Shown: positions 1 to 10,783, numbered from the stretch's first letter. The stretch is 64,000 bases of DNA from Calamus simplicifolius (GCA_900491605.1 UESW01004258.1:412767-476766); one strand, 5' to 3'. A program made the numbers and translations. Notes: generated by a model from the letters alone, not told the origin.

Positions 1-81
1 GCGTGTGGTACGGCTGCGGCGCCTCCCCCTCCTCCGGTCCAAGAAGACGGATCCTCACATGGTGAGGATCCGGGGCTCACA
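1..81 (-). repeat. 3' LTR of Tekay-like element, last 81 bp only
   Basis: Positions 1-81 match 6948-7028 apart from a few substitutions (for example GTGTGGTACGG against GTGCGGTATGG) and end in the same CTCACA. The rest of this LTR lies left of the window. Confidence 0.93.
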
Positions 82-92
82 TTCTCCCCTCC
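82..92 (-). other. polypurine tract of Tekay-like element
   Basis: On the minus strand GGAGGGGAGAA directly precedes the LTR start TGTGAGCC, the expected primer position for plus-strand DNA synthesis. Confidence 0.85.
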
Positions 93-188
93 TTATAAAA
101 ATTTTGGTCTCGAAATTGGTGTACATCATATAACATTTAGAATCCAAAGCTTTAATCATAAGAATTATTATTTTTTCATTTACATAAA

Positions 189-1744
189 CTAAGATACAAA
201 TAGGTATGGATATTTCTTTTTCACTTCCTCCTCCAGCTCCCAAGTAGCCTCCCTCTCAGAATGGTTACTCCACTGAACCTTGACATAGGGAATGCTACGC
301 CGTCTTAAGACTTGGTCCTTGCGGTCCACAATACGCACAGGATGCTCTTCATATGTCAGATCATTCCTTAACTGCATGGGCTCAAACTGTATCACATGGC
401 TGGGGTCAGAAATGTACTTTCTCAACATAGATACATGAAATACATTGTGTACCCCAGAGAGCACTGAAGGTAATGCCAGGCTATAAGCCACCTCCCCTAC
501 TTTACTCAGAATCTCAAATGGCCCAATGTATCGTGGACTCAATTTACCTTTAATCCCAAATCTCATCACATTTTTGGTTGGTGATATCTTCAGAAAGACA
601 TGGTCTCCAACCTGAAATTCTAGCTCCCTTCTTCTCACATCTGCATAGCTCTTCTGTCGGCTCTGAGCTGTGCGGAGTCGTTCCTTAATCAACTGCACCT
701 TCTCTACTGTCTGCCGAATCAGTTCAGGGCCCAACAATCTTCTCTCTCCCACATCATCCCAACATAAGGGGGATCTGCATTTTTTACCATACAAGGCCTC
801 AAATGGAGCCATCTGGATACTGGCTTGGTAACTATTATTATAAGCAAATTCCACTAAAGATAAGTGGTTGTCCCAAGCACCGCCCAAGTCCATCACACAG
901 GCTCGCAACATGTCCTCCAGGGTCTGTATGGTCCTCTCAGACTGCCCATCTGTCTGAGGATGAAAGGTTGTGCTGAAGTTCAATTTGGTCCCCAGAGCCC
1001 TATGAAGACTCTTCCAGAATTGGGACACAAACCTAGTATCCGATCTGATACAATAGATACGGGGACACCATGAAGCTTCACAATTTGTTCAATATACATG
1101 TTGGCTAATCTCTCACTGGAAATCCCAACTCTGAATGGCAGGAAATGGGCTGACTTCGTCAATCTGTCTACAATGACCCACACTGCATCATTGCTCCTAG
1201 GGGTCTTAGGCAGACCAGTCACGAAGTCCATAGTGATCTTCTCCCATTTCCACTGTGGAATCATCAGAGATTGAAGAGGTCCCGCAGGCCTTTGATGTTC
1301 AGCCTTCACTTGCTGACATACTAAACATTTGGCCACATACTGAGCAATCTCTCTTTTCATTCCCTTCCACCAAAAATTTTCTTTTAGGTCTTTGTACATC
1401 TTGGTGCCTCCTGGGTGCACTGTATAGGGAGAGTAGTGGGCCTCCCTCAGAATTTCTGCTCTTAGTTCCACCGCATTTGGCACACAGAGCCTGCCTTCAA
1501 ATCTCAGGGATCCATCCTCCATTATAGCAAATTCATTTTGAACCCCTGACTTCACAGCTTCTTTAATCTTTTGCAGGTCCAAGTCTTCTTTCTGGGAGGA
1601 CTTGATCCTGTCTATTAGAGTGGGTTGGAGTACAAATGCTGCCACAAGTCCATCGGACCGCTGTACTCGCAATCCAACCTCCAACTTCTCAAGGTCCCTC
1701 CAGATGTGAGGTTGAGAAGTGATCATAGAAGCTAACTCCGAGGA
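189..1744 (-). pseudogene. integrase with C-terminal chromodomain (Tekay-like), frameshifted
   Basis: The integrase inserts the cDNA, and the chromodomain of chromoviruses is thought to guide it to marked chromatin. Visible in order: HHCC zinc finger (HYSPYTVHPGG ... CLVCQQVKAEH, about 1380-1500), first catalytic Asp in KITMDFVTGLPKT (about 1215), second in IVSDR (about 1050), and HPQTDGQSERTIQTLED with the catalytic Glu (about 930). A chromodomain follows at about 190-330 (PVRIVDRK, VKVQWSNHSEREATWELEEE). A 1-bp deletion at about 1050, right after the second Asp, puts the N- and C-terminal halves in different frames with a 49-bp overlap. Catalytic residues are otherwise kept, so loss appears recent relative to the rest of pol. 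Confidence 0.9.
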
Positions 1745-2938
1745 GGACTTCCTACTCAAGGCATCAGCTACCACATTGGCCTTCCCTGGATGATAGTGCA
1801 GGTTCAGGTCATAATCTTTTAGTAGCTCCATCCACCTCCTCTGTCTCAAATTTAACTCCTTCTGAGTGAAGATGTATTTCAGACTTTTGTGGTCTGTATA
1901 CACATCACATGTCTCTCCATACAGATAATGCCGCCAAATCTTCAAGGCAAAAATCACGGCAGCCAACTCCAGGTCATGGGTAGGATAGTTTTGCTCGTAT
2001 GGCTTTAACTACCGAGAGGCATAGGCTATCACCTTCTCATTTTGCATCAGAACACATCCCAATCCCTTTCGAGAAGCATCCGTGAATAGGATGAATCCTC
2101 CAGATCCTGACGGAAGGGTAAGGACGGGGCTGATACTAGTCGTTGCTTCAGCTCCTAAAACTTCTCTCACACTCCTCAGTCCAATCAAACTTTGCTTGTT
2201 TTTGGGTCAAGCGAGTCAGGGGTAGAGCAATGCGAGAGAAGCCTTCCACAAATCTGCGATAATATCCAGCCAGCCCCACGAAACTTCTTATTTCAGACAC
2301 ATTGGAAGGCCTACACCAGTTAACAACTGCCTCAATCTTCTTTGGATCCACAGATATGCCATCTTTAGATATTATATGACCCAAGAATGATACTTGGCTC
2401 AACCAGAAGTCACACTTCTGCAACTTGGCATAAAGCTTTTTCTCCTGAAGAGTTTGCAGAACAATCTTCAGGTGGTCCACATGCTCCTCCTGGCTTTTAG
2501 AATACACCAGGATGTCATCAATGAACACCACCACAAACTGGTCCAAGTATGGCTTAAAGATTCTGTTCATCAAGTCCATGAATGCTGCCGGGGCATTAGT
2601 CAACCCAAACGGCATCACCAAGAACTCGTAGTGGCCATACCTAGTCCTGAATGCTGTTTTAAGCACATCCCCAGCCTTGACCTTGAGTTGATGGTATCCT
2701 GACCGAAGATCAATCTTCGAGAATACCCGAGCTCCTTGGAGTTGATCAAATAGATCATCAATCCTTGGCAGAGGATACTTGTTCCGCACTGTTACCCTAT
2801 TGATTTCTCGGTAATCAATGCAGAGCCGAAGACTTCCATCTTTCTTTTTGACAAATAATACTGGAGCACCCCAAGGAGATACACTAGGTCTGATGAATCC
2901 CCGGTCAAGGAGCTCCTGCAATTGGCTCTTCAACTCTT
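1745..2938 (-). pseudogene. reverse transcriptase and RNase H (Tekay-like), broken
   Basis: RT copies element RNA into DNA and RNase H removes the RNA strand. The RT block 2148-2933 is open and complete: LDRGFIRPSVSPWGAPVLFV, LCIDYREINRVTV, FSKIDLRSGYHQ, the catalytic FIDDILVYS (FIDD in place of the commoner YIDD/YVDD), and FVGLAGYYRRF. RNase H begins at FTDASRKGLGC (about 2080) and runs through ALKIWRHYLYG, VYTDHKSLKYIF and ADALSRK (about 1745). The link between the two has 1-bp losses at about 2100-2155. A TAG stands at about 2009, where ASR-Q-LKPYE is expected, consistent with CAG to TAG. Confidence 0.9.
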
Positions 2939-3568
2939 TTAGCTCAGCTGGGGCATACGGTACGGGGCCTTGGATATAGGTCCAGTGCCAGGGGCCAAAT
3001 CAATAGTGAACTCAACCTCCCGATCTGGGGGTAATTCGGTCAAATCATCTGGGAATACCTCAGGAAATTCCCGAGCCACTGGAATATCATCCAACTTGAC
3101 CTCATCCTGCTGAAGATCTTTGACCATAGCAAGAAACCCTTGGCTACCCTTCTTCAAATACTTCGCGGCCTGTAGTGCTGACACGAACACCGAGGCCAGA
3201 TGCTCCTGACTTCCAGTAAAACTGAATTCAGGTTGATTAGAAATTTTGAAGATCACCATCTTCCTGAAACAGTCTACTGAAGCATGATAGGAGGCCAACC
3301 AGTCCATCCCAAGGATAACATCGAATGATTTTAGTGGGAGGACGATTAGATCGGCCTTCAATCTCCTATCCCCCATGTTAATCAGCAGATCTGCATACTG
3401 AGTCTACCCTCATAACATCACCATTTGGGAGAGCAATGCACAACTCCTGCTCTAGGGGAACGGGTGTCAAAGATTCATCCTTAGCGAGATATGTGCCAGA
3501 TACAAATGAATGTGTGGCACCCGGATCTACTAAGAATTGAGCATAAGCATTGCCTACTTTAATTATAC
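2939..3568 (-). pseudogene. aspartic protease (Tekay-like), altered active site
   Basis: The retroviral-type protease cleaves the polyprotein. Reading minus from 3568: KVGNAYAQFLV, then DPGATHSFVSGTYLA, and at about 3300 VILGMDWLASYHASVDC, the conserved second half. The active site normally reads D-S/T-G-A; here the second residue is Pro (DPGATHSF). A frameshift at about 3404, before GDRRLKADLIVL, breaks the frame. The domain leads into the RT linker (EFPEVFPDDL, DLAPGTGPISKAPYRMP). The change could be decay or a lineage variant; one copy cannot decide. Confidence 0.85.
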
Positions 3569-3693
3569 CTGGTCACAAAATTTAGTTTATCTTAGATGTC
3601 ATGAGGTTTAATAATACTTCTATCATTCATGATCAATGCATCCCATTGCATATGAATGAAGTAATCTTAAACAAGTACTTAAGTAAGGCGTAC
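3569..3693 (-). other. candidate 125-bp intron or insertion between gag and protease
   Basis: On the minus strand the gag frame ends GTGACAG then GTACGCC, and the protease frame resumes after TGTGACCAG with GTATAATTAAAG. Removing 3569-3693 (GT...AG) joins gag (NSVVTG) to protease (IKVGNAYAQFL) in one frame; left in place it adds unrelated residues and a stop at 3623. The insert is AT-rich, with a possible branch site (ACTAAAT) and a T-run before the acceptor. It is flanked by near-identical GTGAC(C)AGGTA repeats, so a duplication-generating insertion is the alternative to a true intron. Confidence 0.5.
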
Positions 3694-4843
3694 CTGTCAC
3701 AACGGAGTTGGAAGCAGCAGCATCCTGTTGTGTGAGAGTGAAGACCCTTCCCTGGGTCCTAGGCTGCTGCTGCTGGCCTCTGCCTTGATCCGCAGGAGGC
3801 CGCTGATCCCTCTGAAGGGGACAAGTGGCCATCTTGTGACCCACCTGCCCACATATGAAGCAGGCACCAGCCGTTCCGCGGCACCACTTGCCTGGGTGGG
3901 AGTTTCCACATTGAGGGCAACGAGTTTCCGTATTCTTTGGTCCTGAGGGGGCCTGATAAGGACCTTTCTTCTTGGCCTGTCCTGAAGACTGGCCAGAAGG
4001 AGGCCCCTTCTTCTTCCTCTGTTGCTGCTCCCACTGCTTATGGACCACACCCATATCTCTCTCAATCACCAGGGCCTTGTTCACCACAGCACTGAATGTG
4101 GAGAGTTCAAAGGCATTGACTGCTTGCATCAGTCTAGGCCTCAGTCCCTCGGTGAACTTGATAATCTTGGCTCTCTCAGTGGCGGCTATGTCTGGAGCAA
4201 ACCGAGCCAACCGGGTAAACTCGGCTTCATACTGTGCCACAGAGAGATTTCCTTGCTCCAGTTTGACAAACTCCGACTGCATCTGCCTCTGCACACTATT
4301 GGGGAAGTATTTGTCATAGAAGACTTCCTTAAATTCTCCCCAGGAAACAGTCCGTTCATCCATTCGCTGCTCCACAAATAGCCACCAATCATATGCCTCC
4401 CCCTGAAGGAGGTAGGTAGCGAATCTGATTCGCTCCTCCTCTTGGCTACCATGAGCTGCAAAGGCTTTCTCCATCTCCCTCATCCATTTTTCAGCATCGG
4501 CAGGGTTAGTAGATCCACAAAAGGGGGCAGGGGCCAAGCTCTTGAACTCAGCAAAGCTCCGGCCCCCTCCCCGCCAGGGCTGGGATGGAGCCGACTGAGC
4601 AGGCTGCGGAGCGGGAGAGGCAGGCCGAGCAGGCTGGATTTGCTGAATCTGTTGCTGCATGGCTTGCATAGCCTACGACATTCCCGCCAGAGTCTGAAGC
4701 AACTGGGCTTGAAATTGTGGTTGATCATTGTCAGCTAAATTAACGGAACCAGAGCCTCCGGAAGCTTGCTGGCCTCCCTGCTGGCCTGAGTCACCAGCCT
4801 GAGAGTTCCCAATAGGCCGCAGACTCCTAGTGCGACGTGGCAT
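3694..4843 (-). pseudogene. gag capsid/nucleocapsid protein (Tekay-like)
   Basis: Gag forms the virus-like particle that packages element RNA. The start at 4843 gives MPRRTRSLRPIG. A Gln-rich stretch (MQQQIQQIQP) is followed by the retrotransposon gag domain (FKSLAPAPFCGSTNPADAEK, YLLQGEAYDWW, FYDKYFPNSVQRQMQSEF). A basic linker leads to one CCHC zinc knuckle (CFICGQVGHKMATC), with an additional CPQCG motif before it. A TAG at 4673-4675 interrupts the frame where MSQAMQAM is expected, consistent with CAG to TAG. The reading frame then stays open to the gag/protease boundary at 3694. Confidence 0.9.
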
Positions 4844-5009
4844 CCTTAACTACTGCAGAGTTAGGTCACAGTCAATATCCTTGAAAACCATAAAATTCAG
4901 GCTTCCAAAATATATTACATGAAATTTTTAATAAAGTTATCACCCTCCCAATGTAATCCTAATGTTCTGCCTAGTGTCATCTGGTGTTTGTCCCTAAGGT
5001 TAAACCTAG

Positions 5010-5021
5010 GCTCTGATACCA
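5010..5021 (-). other. primer binding site, initiator tRNA-Met type (Tekay-like)
   Basis: Minus strand TGGTATCAGAGC, 7 bp inside the 5' LTR end, matches the 3' end of plant initiator tRNA-Met. Confidence 0.9.
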
Positions 5022-5639
5022 CATAAGCTGTCACGCCCCAGACCCTATATTGGATCTAGAGGTGGCAACCCGCCGCATGCGGGCATGCAAGGCGTCCCAA
5101 AATATAACATTTAATACAAGAAGGGGTAATAATTAAAATTCGTCCAATTTAAATGGTTCTTAATACAAACCATAATCATACGTTTTAGACTACATGCCAA
5201 AATACATAACTCAATGGGGTTACAACAAAGTACTGGATCTAAGTCACTCTGATAGCTGCTTCAACTACCCCATATCCCCATCTTCAGTTCTGTGGCTCTG
5301 AAAAACATTGTGAGATTTAAATGAGCTCACACTCAATAAGTAAGCCAACTATAATGTAATTTAATCACTTCATGCTTTTATAAACTAAATTTTTCCACAA
5401 TAAATATCTGCCAAGCTCCCATATTTCAGATACATTACCATGTTATCAAAACATGCATCATATGCTCAAAATAAATTTTGGAAGCAATTGCCATAGATAG
5501 TATATCAAGAATATACAATTTCAAGATAAAACCACTGTAAATAGCATGTACAAAAATGTATTTTTATACCAATGTCCCACGGCCACACACTATGTACACA
5601 GAACACCCCTCTCGGGTGTAACACCCCCCTCGAGTGTAT

Positions 5640-5870
5640 CCTCCCTAAATATCCCCTAGGAGTCAGGGTCCTGGAACCAGTGTCATGCACTCACATCCTG
5701 CCATATCCGGCTACAACACACCCCAAGAGTGTGTTCTCCATATACCCTCCTATGGAGATGGGTCCCGGTGCCATGTGGCATAATATTGTCATATCCTGTC
5801 ACAGCACACCTCCTGGGTGTGTGTGCTCCATATACCCCCCTATGGAGTTGGGTCCCGGTGCCAAGTGAGT
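5640..5870. repeat. three ~90-bp tandem units with hairpins inside the Tekay-like LTR
   Basis: CTCCATATACCCTCCTATGGAG-type hairpins begin at 5736 and 5826 (90 bp apart), with a decayed unit at about 5640 (CTCCCTAAATATCCCCTAGGAG). Each is followed by GGGTCCCGGTGCC or a relative. ACACCC/GGGTGT inverted pairs also recur. Confidence 0.8.
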
Positions 5871-6862
5871 CATGCAACATATCACATCATACCATATCAT
5901 AGCGGACCATAGTGGGATATATCATCATATACACAAAGTATCATTTGCTAAATAGCATGTATCGTTGTAAAAATGCAATCTATATACTTTTCATAAAAAC
6001 ATGTCACATACACATGTATATTTATAAAACCTTTAACAATTTTGAAGTCATGCCAATTGATCAGTTGTCCACATAGATACCGATTATTTATAAAATATAA
6101 TAAATAATAAACTAATCATAGCAAGGCTCATTTACAAATAATAATACCAATCCATTTTCTTATTTTTCAAATAATGCAATAAACTAATCATAGCAAGGCC
6201 CAAAAATTGCTCGCGAAACGGCCCAATCGGGCCCAAAAGGGGGGAACGGCCCGAACCGGCCCGCTCCCCCAATCTCCCCGCCTCCCCTGTTTCGTCTGAA
6301 ATAGGGGAAGCATGTGCCGGCGGCCGGGGCCACCGCCGGCCACTTCCCGGAGGGGCCCGGTCACCGCCGACCGGCCCAGAGCCGGCCGTTGCCGTGGCCG
6401 AGCTCCTCCCCCTCTCTCTCTTCCTCTATTTCTCTCTCTCTCCCGTTGCTTGCCGCGGCCTCAATCCATGCCGGTGGCACGGCCGGCCACCACGGCCGGC
6501 CGGACCTCTACCGGACACTGCTCCGGCGCCGGTGGAGGCCGCCGATAGCAGCCCGGGCCCGGCGAGCCGGCGGGCACTCCGCCGGGCCCGAACCAAGCCG
6601 CGGAGCGGCTTGGTTCCAAAAGAAGGGAGGGCCACCCAGCGGCCCTCCAATGTCCTTCTCCGGTCGCCTCGAGCGGCCGGCCACCACCCCTCCCCTCTCC
6701 TCCGGCCTCCTCGAGCGACCGGGCACGGTAACGGGAGAAATTCCTCCCGTTCACCCTCCCTCTGCCTCACTGACACAGAGAAAAAAACTCGTGGAAGAAG
6801 GGAAACCTTACCTGGCACATTGATGGTGGTGGGTGGAAGGGAAGGCTCCCTCCTCCCTCCCC

Positions 6863-6871
6863 ATTTATAGC
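6863..6871 (-). promoter_or_regulatory. TATA box of Tekay-like LTR
   Basis: Minus strand CTATAAATGG in the 5' LTR, about 160 bp from its outer end. It is the only good TATA match near the U3 end. Confidence 0.6.
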
Positions 6872-7028
6872 AGCCTGGGGAGGCCTCCACTGTGCTTGAG
6901 AGAAGCGGGCGCTGCCCTCTTTGACCGGCGGTGCTAGGGAGCCGCCCGCGTGCGGTATGGCTGCGGCGCCTCCCCCTCCTCCGGTCCAAGAAGACGGATC
7001 CTCACATGGTGAGGATCCGGGGCTCACA

Positions 7029-7131
7029 GACGCCCTTCTATGTATTTCTTTCTCTGCTACCCTCCGGAAGGCTGCGCATGCTTAGTATTCTCATATTCTC
7101 TCACGTAGCATCAACTCCTTCCAATAGTTGG
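7029..7131 (+). pseudogene. gag segment of a Tat-type Ty3/gypsy element (Tat-A), stranded between two insertions
   Basis: This 103-bp piece reads ALLCISFSATLRKAAHA, stop, YSHILSRSINSFQ, stop; it matches the Tat/Retand-type gag motif around A-R-A-W-Y. The reading continues directly after SIRE-1 at 18351 with LEKASLVHFDAYRKIPRV, proving one interrupted gag. The stop in HA-stop-YS stands where Trp is expected (TGG to TAG). The Tekay-like LTR ends immediately upstream. Residues just before this point in Tat gag (LESYKAMM) are visible in Tat-C at about 59040. Confidence 0.8.
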
Positions 7132-7374
7132 TGTTGACCCCATATTGATTTTGATGATTACAAAACAAATTAAGCAATTCTAAGATTGATACAGGGAAGT
7201 TCGGTCGCCTTGCAAGTAAGTATCTTTATGCAAAATTGACTGGTAAGAAAGTACTTCATTTAATTTGCTTTGAATATGATTACTAGCCTGGGAGTTAATT
7301 GGTTAGCTAGCTTGTTATTCTATTTAGCTAACTGGCACGACTTTCAGCTAGCTGGAAAACTTTCACAGTGATTG

Positions 7375-7750
7375 GGCTGAACGATCTTGCATTTTAGCTA
7401 GCTGTTTAGCTAGTTTGTTAGCTAGCTGCAGTTTCTTCAGCTAACTAAAATGCTGTCTCAGTAAGATGGCCGAACGTCCTCCTTTTTTAGCTAGCTGGTG
7501 AGTTAGTTTGTTAGCTAGCTGGAGCCCTTTTAGCTAACTAAGAAACTTTTCTCAGGTGCCTGGCCGAACGTCCTTTTCTTTTAGTTAACTCGTGAGCTAG
7601 CTTGTTAGCTAGCTGGAATTCCTTCAGCTAACTAATTCGCTCGTCACAGTGCATTGGCCGAACACCCTCCAATTTTAGCTAGCTGGCTGGATGTCTTGTT
7701 AGCTAACTGCAACTCCTTCTAGCTAGCTGACATTCCTTTTAGTTAACTAC
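7375..7750 (+). repeat. 94-bp tandem units in SIRE-1 U3
   Basis: GGCCGAAC or a relative (GGCTGAAC at the first) starts at 7375, 7468, 7562 and 7656, giving a 93-94 bp period. Each unit has paired AGCTAGCTGG and TTAGCTAACT words. The same units recur in the 3' LTR from 16582. Confidence 0.8.
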
Positions 7751-8396
7751 TTAGCTAACTATTTCATCCTGGAGCTAACTATTCAGCTAACTAACTATTT
7801 TACTTTTCTCCTGCAGCCGAGAGGGATTCAAATTTAGTTAGCTAGAGAGCTAACTATGGATGCATGAAACTTTTCCTCTGCAGTTGCTTTTTCCCTGATA
7901 GTTAACTAAAGAGCTAATTGACCGTTGCTTAGTTAGCTGCCTAGTTAACTAAGTATTCAGCTTTTTACCCTGCTGGCCGTTGCTTTTTGTTGTGAGTTAG
8001 CTGGAGAGCTAACTAGCAACCTTCTAGTTGACTGAAGAGATACATATGGACGTCTTATTTATTTTTGGTCTCTCTGGTTAGCTAACTGATTAGCTAGCTG
8101 AGGTCCCTTGCTTAACTCTTGGACGATGGCATTCATATCCTCAGCTACTTGGATTTATTTTTTAGTCAACCACCGCCTGAGCTCTTAAGAGTGTTCTTTC
8201 TCTCTTACTCTTTCTCTATTGCTATTTCAAGCTATATTTAACTTTTGATTTTTGAATTTTTACAATGCTCATCATTCCTCAAATGGAGATCTGCATTCAA
8301 TGCTTAAGGGAAACATGTTTAATGGTTATATTTTCTTTCCGTTATTATTTCCATTTATTTCTTATGTATCTAACGGATATCTTCTTGTTAGATGGT

Positions 8397-8405
8397 TATA
8401 AATAG
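8397..8405 (+). promoter_or_regulatory. TATA box of SIRE-1 5' LTR
   Basis: GGTTATAAATAGCTG, followed about 30 bp on by the likely transcript start; conserved in the 3' LTR at 17603. Confidence 0.65.
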
Positions 8406-8724
8406 CTGTGATTAGAAGCACACCTTGATGATTTTTGAAAAAGAAATTTCAAAGAGAGAAAAATCTAAGAAAAGAGCCTTCATTGCATATTTGTTGAGTG
8501 GTTGCTGGGCATTCAAGTTCATTCCTTGCTCCGAAAGGTCGTCCGAATCATTGAAGCTTTTCAAGCATTCAAGACTTCAGCTGCTTCAACCTAGTTCATT
8601 TATTGCTAAGTTTATTGCTTCAAAAGTTGTAAAGTATTTTTTGAATATTTTCTCATTGTAGGAGCTTCTCCTTTACATACTCTAATTATCTTGTAAAAGG
8701 GTTAGTGAACCCAGGTTTGCTTTT

Positions 8725-8890
8725 GGCTTCCTTGTGCCATTGAAACAAGAGGACTAGCCTAGGTTTGGCTAGGGGTTTTTGGCTTCCTTGTGCCGTGAAA
8801 CAAGAGGACTAGCTTAGGTTTGGCTAGGGGTTTTTTGGCTGCCTTGTGCCGTATAAACAAGAGGGCTAGCCTGGTTCGGCTAGAGGTTGT
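8725..8890 (+). repeat. three 56-bp tandem units in R-U5 of SIRE-1 5' LTR
   Basis: Units start GGCTTCCTTGTGCC at 8725, 8781 and 8837, each running through AAACAAGAGG and CTAGGGGTT. They lie downstream of the TATA box, so they would be transcribed. Confidence 0.9.
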
Positions 8891-9144
8891 AATCGTTGTG
8901 ATATGATTAGTGGAATTCCCAAAAGTGTTGGGGAGTGGATGTAGGTGCTGAGTTTGGCACCGAACCACTATAAACTCCTATGTGTTTGTGGTTGTTTGCT
9001 TTTCTGTTGTTATTATTCTGTGCACTCCACTTCACCGCTGCAAATCAAATTAGGGTTAAAAGCACATATATCTGCATAGAAATTAAATTAAATTTTAAAT
9101 AACCCAATTCACCCCCCTCTTGGGTTACTACATCTGGGCAACAA

Positions 9145-9157
9145 GCGGTATCAGAGC
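9145..9157 (+). other. primer binding site of SIRE-1
   Basis: GCGGTATCAGAGC, 1 bp after the LTR end; initiator tRNA-Met type with one mismatch (GCGG for TTGG/TGG). Confidence 0.8.
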
Positions 9158-9218
9158 AGCGTGCTCTTGATTTCTATAGCTTTGATTAGCTTGGAGCCAA
9201 AGATCAATAGTAATCCCA

Positions 9219-10783
9219 ATGAATTCCATGTTGATTGAGGGACAATCAACTAATAGACCACCTTTGTTCAATGGAACAAATTACACATATTGGAAAGCAC
9301 GAATGAAAATCTTCATTCAAGCACTAGATTATGATTTATGGGGAATCATAATTAATGGACCTCACATACCCACTATTATGATTGAAAATGTCAATATTGC
9401 AAAACCTGAATCTGAATGGGATGAGCAAGATAATAAATTAGCTCAATCAAATGCTAAGGCTATGAATGTTCTTTATTGCTCTCTTGATGCAAATGAGTTT
9501 AATCGCATATCTACTTGTATGTCTGCTAAGGAAATATGAGATAGACTTGAAGTCATCCATGAGGGTACAAATCAAGTCAAGGAATCCAAAATAAACATGC
9601 TTGTTCATAAGTATGAATTATTTAAGATGGATCCTGCTGAAAATATTACTGATATGTTTACAAGATTTACTGACATTATTAATGGATTGAAGAGTCTTGG
9701 AAAATCTTATGCTAACAGTGATCTTGTTAGAAAAATCTTAAGATCTTTACCTAGGACATGGGAAGCAAAAGTCACAGCAATTCAAGAAGCAAAAGATCTC
9801 AACAACTTATCACTTGAAGAGTTGGTTGGTTCTTTGATGACTCACGAACTTCAGCAACGACAACATATTGATGAAGATGACTCAAAGAAGAGAAGGACCA
9901 TGGCATTGAAGAGTGCAACTCAAGAAGATGAAAGTGAAGAAACCATAAGTGATAGTGAGAAAGATGATGATATGACACTTATCTCAAGGAAATTTAAAAA
10001 GTTCATGAAGAAAAAGAGATTTGGAAAAAGAAAGCATTTTGTCAAAGGAGATCATAGCAAAGATAAGGAAAATAGTGAACCTCCAACATGCTATGAGTGC
10101 AAGAAACCTGGACACATCAGACCAGATTGTCCACTATTAAAGAAGGCATCTAGAAGAATAAAGAAAAAGGCAATGATGGCCACTTGGAGCGACAGTGAAG
10201 CTACAAGTTCAGAAAATGAAGAGAAAACTGAAGTTGCCAATGTTTGCTTCATGGCTGATAATGATGAGGTAAGCCCTAACTTTTTAGATGACTTTACCTT
10301 TAATGAATTACAATGTGCATTTTATGAACTTATTGATGATTTTGCAAATTTAAGTTCAAAAAGCAAAGAATTGAAAAATGAAATAAAAAATCTTACCATT
10401 GAAAAGGAAAGAATTTCAAAGGATAATGAATCATTGTTAAAGGAAAACCAAGATTTGAAAAATGAAATAGATAAATTAAAACCAATTATTGATAGATTTA
10501 GTCTAAGTTCAGAAAAATTAGAAATAATTTTAAATAGTCAAAGAGCTGTTTACAATAGAGCTGGTCTTGGATACAATACTTTTGAAAGACAAAGATTTCT
10601 GAAAAATATTTATGAGCATGCTGATGATTCTACTAAAATTACATGTTTTAAATGTGAAAAATTGGACACAAAGCTTATATTTGTCAAACACAAAAGATAA
10701 GGAAAATATGGATCCCAAAAGGAACCATTTTGACTAATCCTAAAGGACCCAAGAAAGCTTGGGTACCGAAGAACAAAAATTAA
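9219..10783 (+). pseudogene. gag of SIRE-1
   Basis: The start at 9219 gives MNSMLIEGQSTNRPPLFNG, then YWKARMKIFIQ and, after the break, DMFTRFTDIINGLKSLGK and ILRSLPRTWEAK, the copia gag core. An acidic/basic region leads to zinc knuckle CYECKKPGHIRPDC (about 10090). Then comes a long Lys/Glu/Asn-rich predicted coiled coil (ELKNEIKNLTIEKERISKD on). A second knuckle (CFKCEK...) at about 10650 is destroyed by a 1-bp deletion. A TGA at 9537-9539 stands where SIRE-2 has Trp (EIWDRLE). After the deletion is allowed for, the gag stop is TAA at 10781-10783. The frame contains a splice-donor-like GAG|GTAAGC at 10268. Confidence 0.92.

Larger units (their letters stand above)
1..7028 (-). mobile_element. 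Ty3/gypsy chromovirus (Tekay/Del-like), 3' LTR truncated by window edge
   Basis: On the minus strand the order is 5' LTR (5029-7028), iMet primer site, gag, protease, RT, RNase H, integrase with chromodomain, purine tract, 3' LTR stub (1-81). The last 81 bp of the two LTRs match almost exactly. LTR ends read TGTGAGCCCC and GGGGCGTGACA on the coding strand. The chromodomain places it among chromoviruses; Tekay/Del is inferred from gag and the long LTR. It lies in the gag of a Tat element (see 7029-7131). The expected 5-bp duplication, GACGC at 7029-7033, cannot be tested because the left flank is outside the window. All coding regions carry stops or frameshifts. Confidence 0.93.
5029..7028 (-). 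repeat. 5' LTR of Tekay-like element (2000 bp)
   Basis: Bounded by the primer site on one side and the sequence shared with 1-81 on the other; ends are TG...CA. The coding-strand TATA box lies only about 160 bp from the LTR start, so U3 is short and R-U5 long. The 6200-6800 part is GC-rich and open in several frames, which gives long spurious ORFs. The 5640-5870 part carries a triplicated hairpin repeat. Confidence 0.92.
7132..9143 (+). repeat. 5' LTR of SIRE-1
   Basis: 2012 bp, TG...CA, same length as its partner. U3 holds dozens of TTAGCTAACT/AGCTAGCT words (7290-8110). Then come a TATA box at 8397 and three 56-bp units at 8725-8890. It ends ACCCAATTCACCCCCCTCTTGGG...CAACA. Confidence 0.95.

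Noticed and set aside
6312..7027. GC-rich ORFs up to 187 codons on both strands
   Set aside because: Inside the Tekay-like LTR, low complexity, no domain, overlapping on both strands.
7290..8110. AGCTAGCT/TTAGCTAACT array as a CRISPR-like or satellite locus
   Set aside because: It occurs twice at the same place in two LTRs of one element, inside a eukaryotic retrotransposon, without spacers of constant size.
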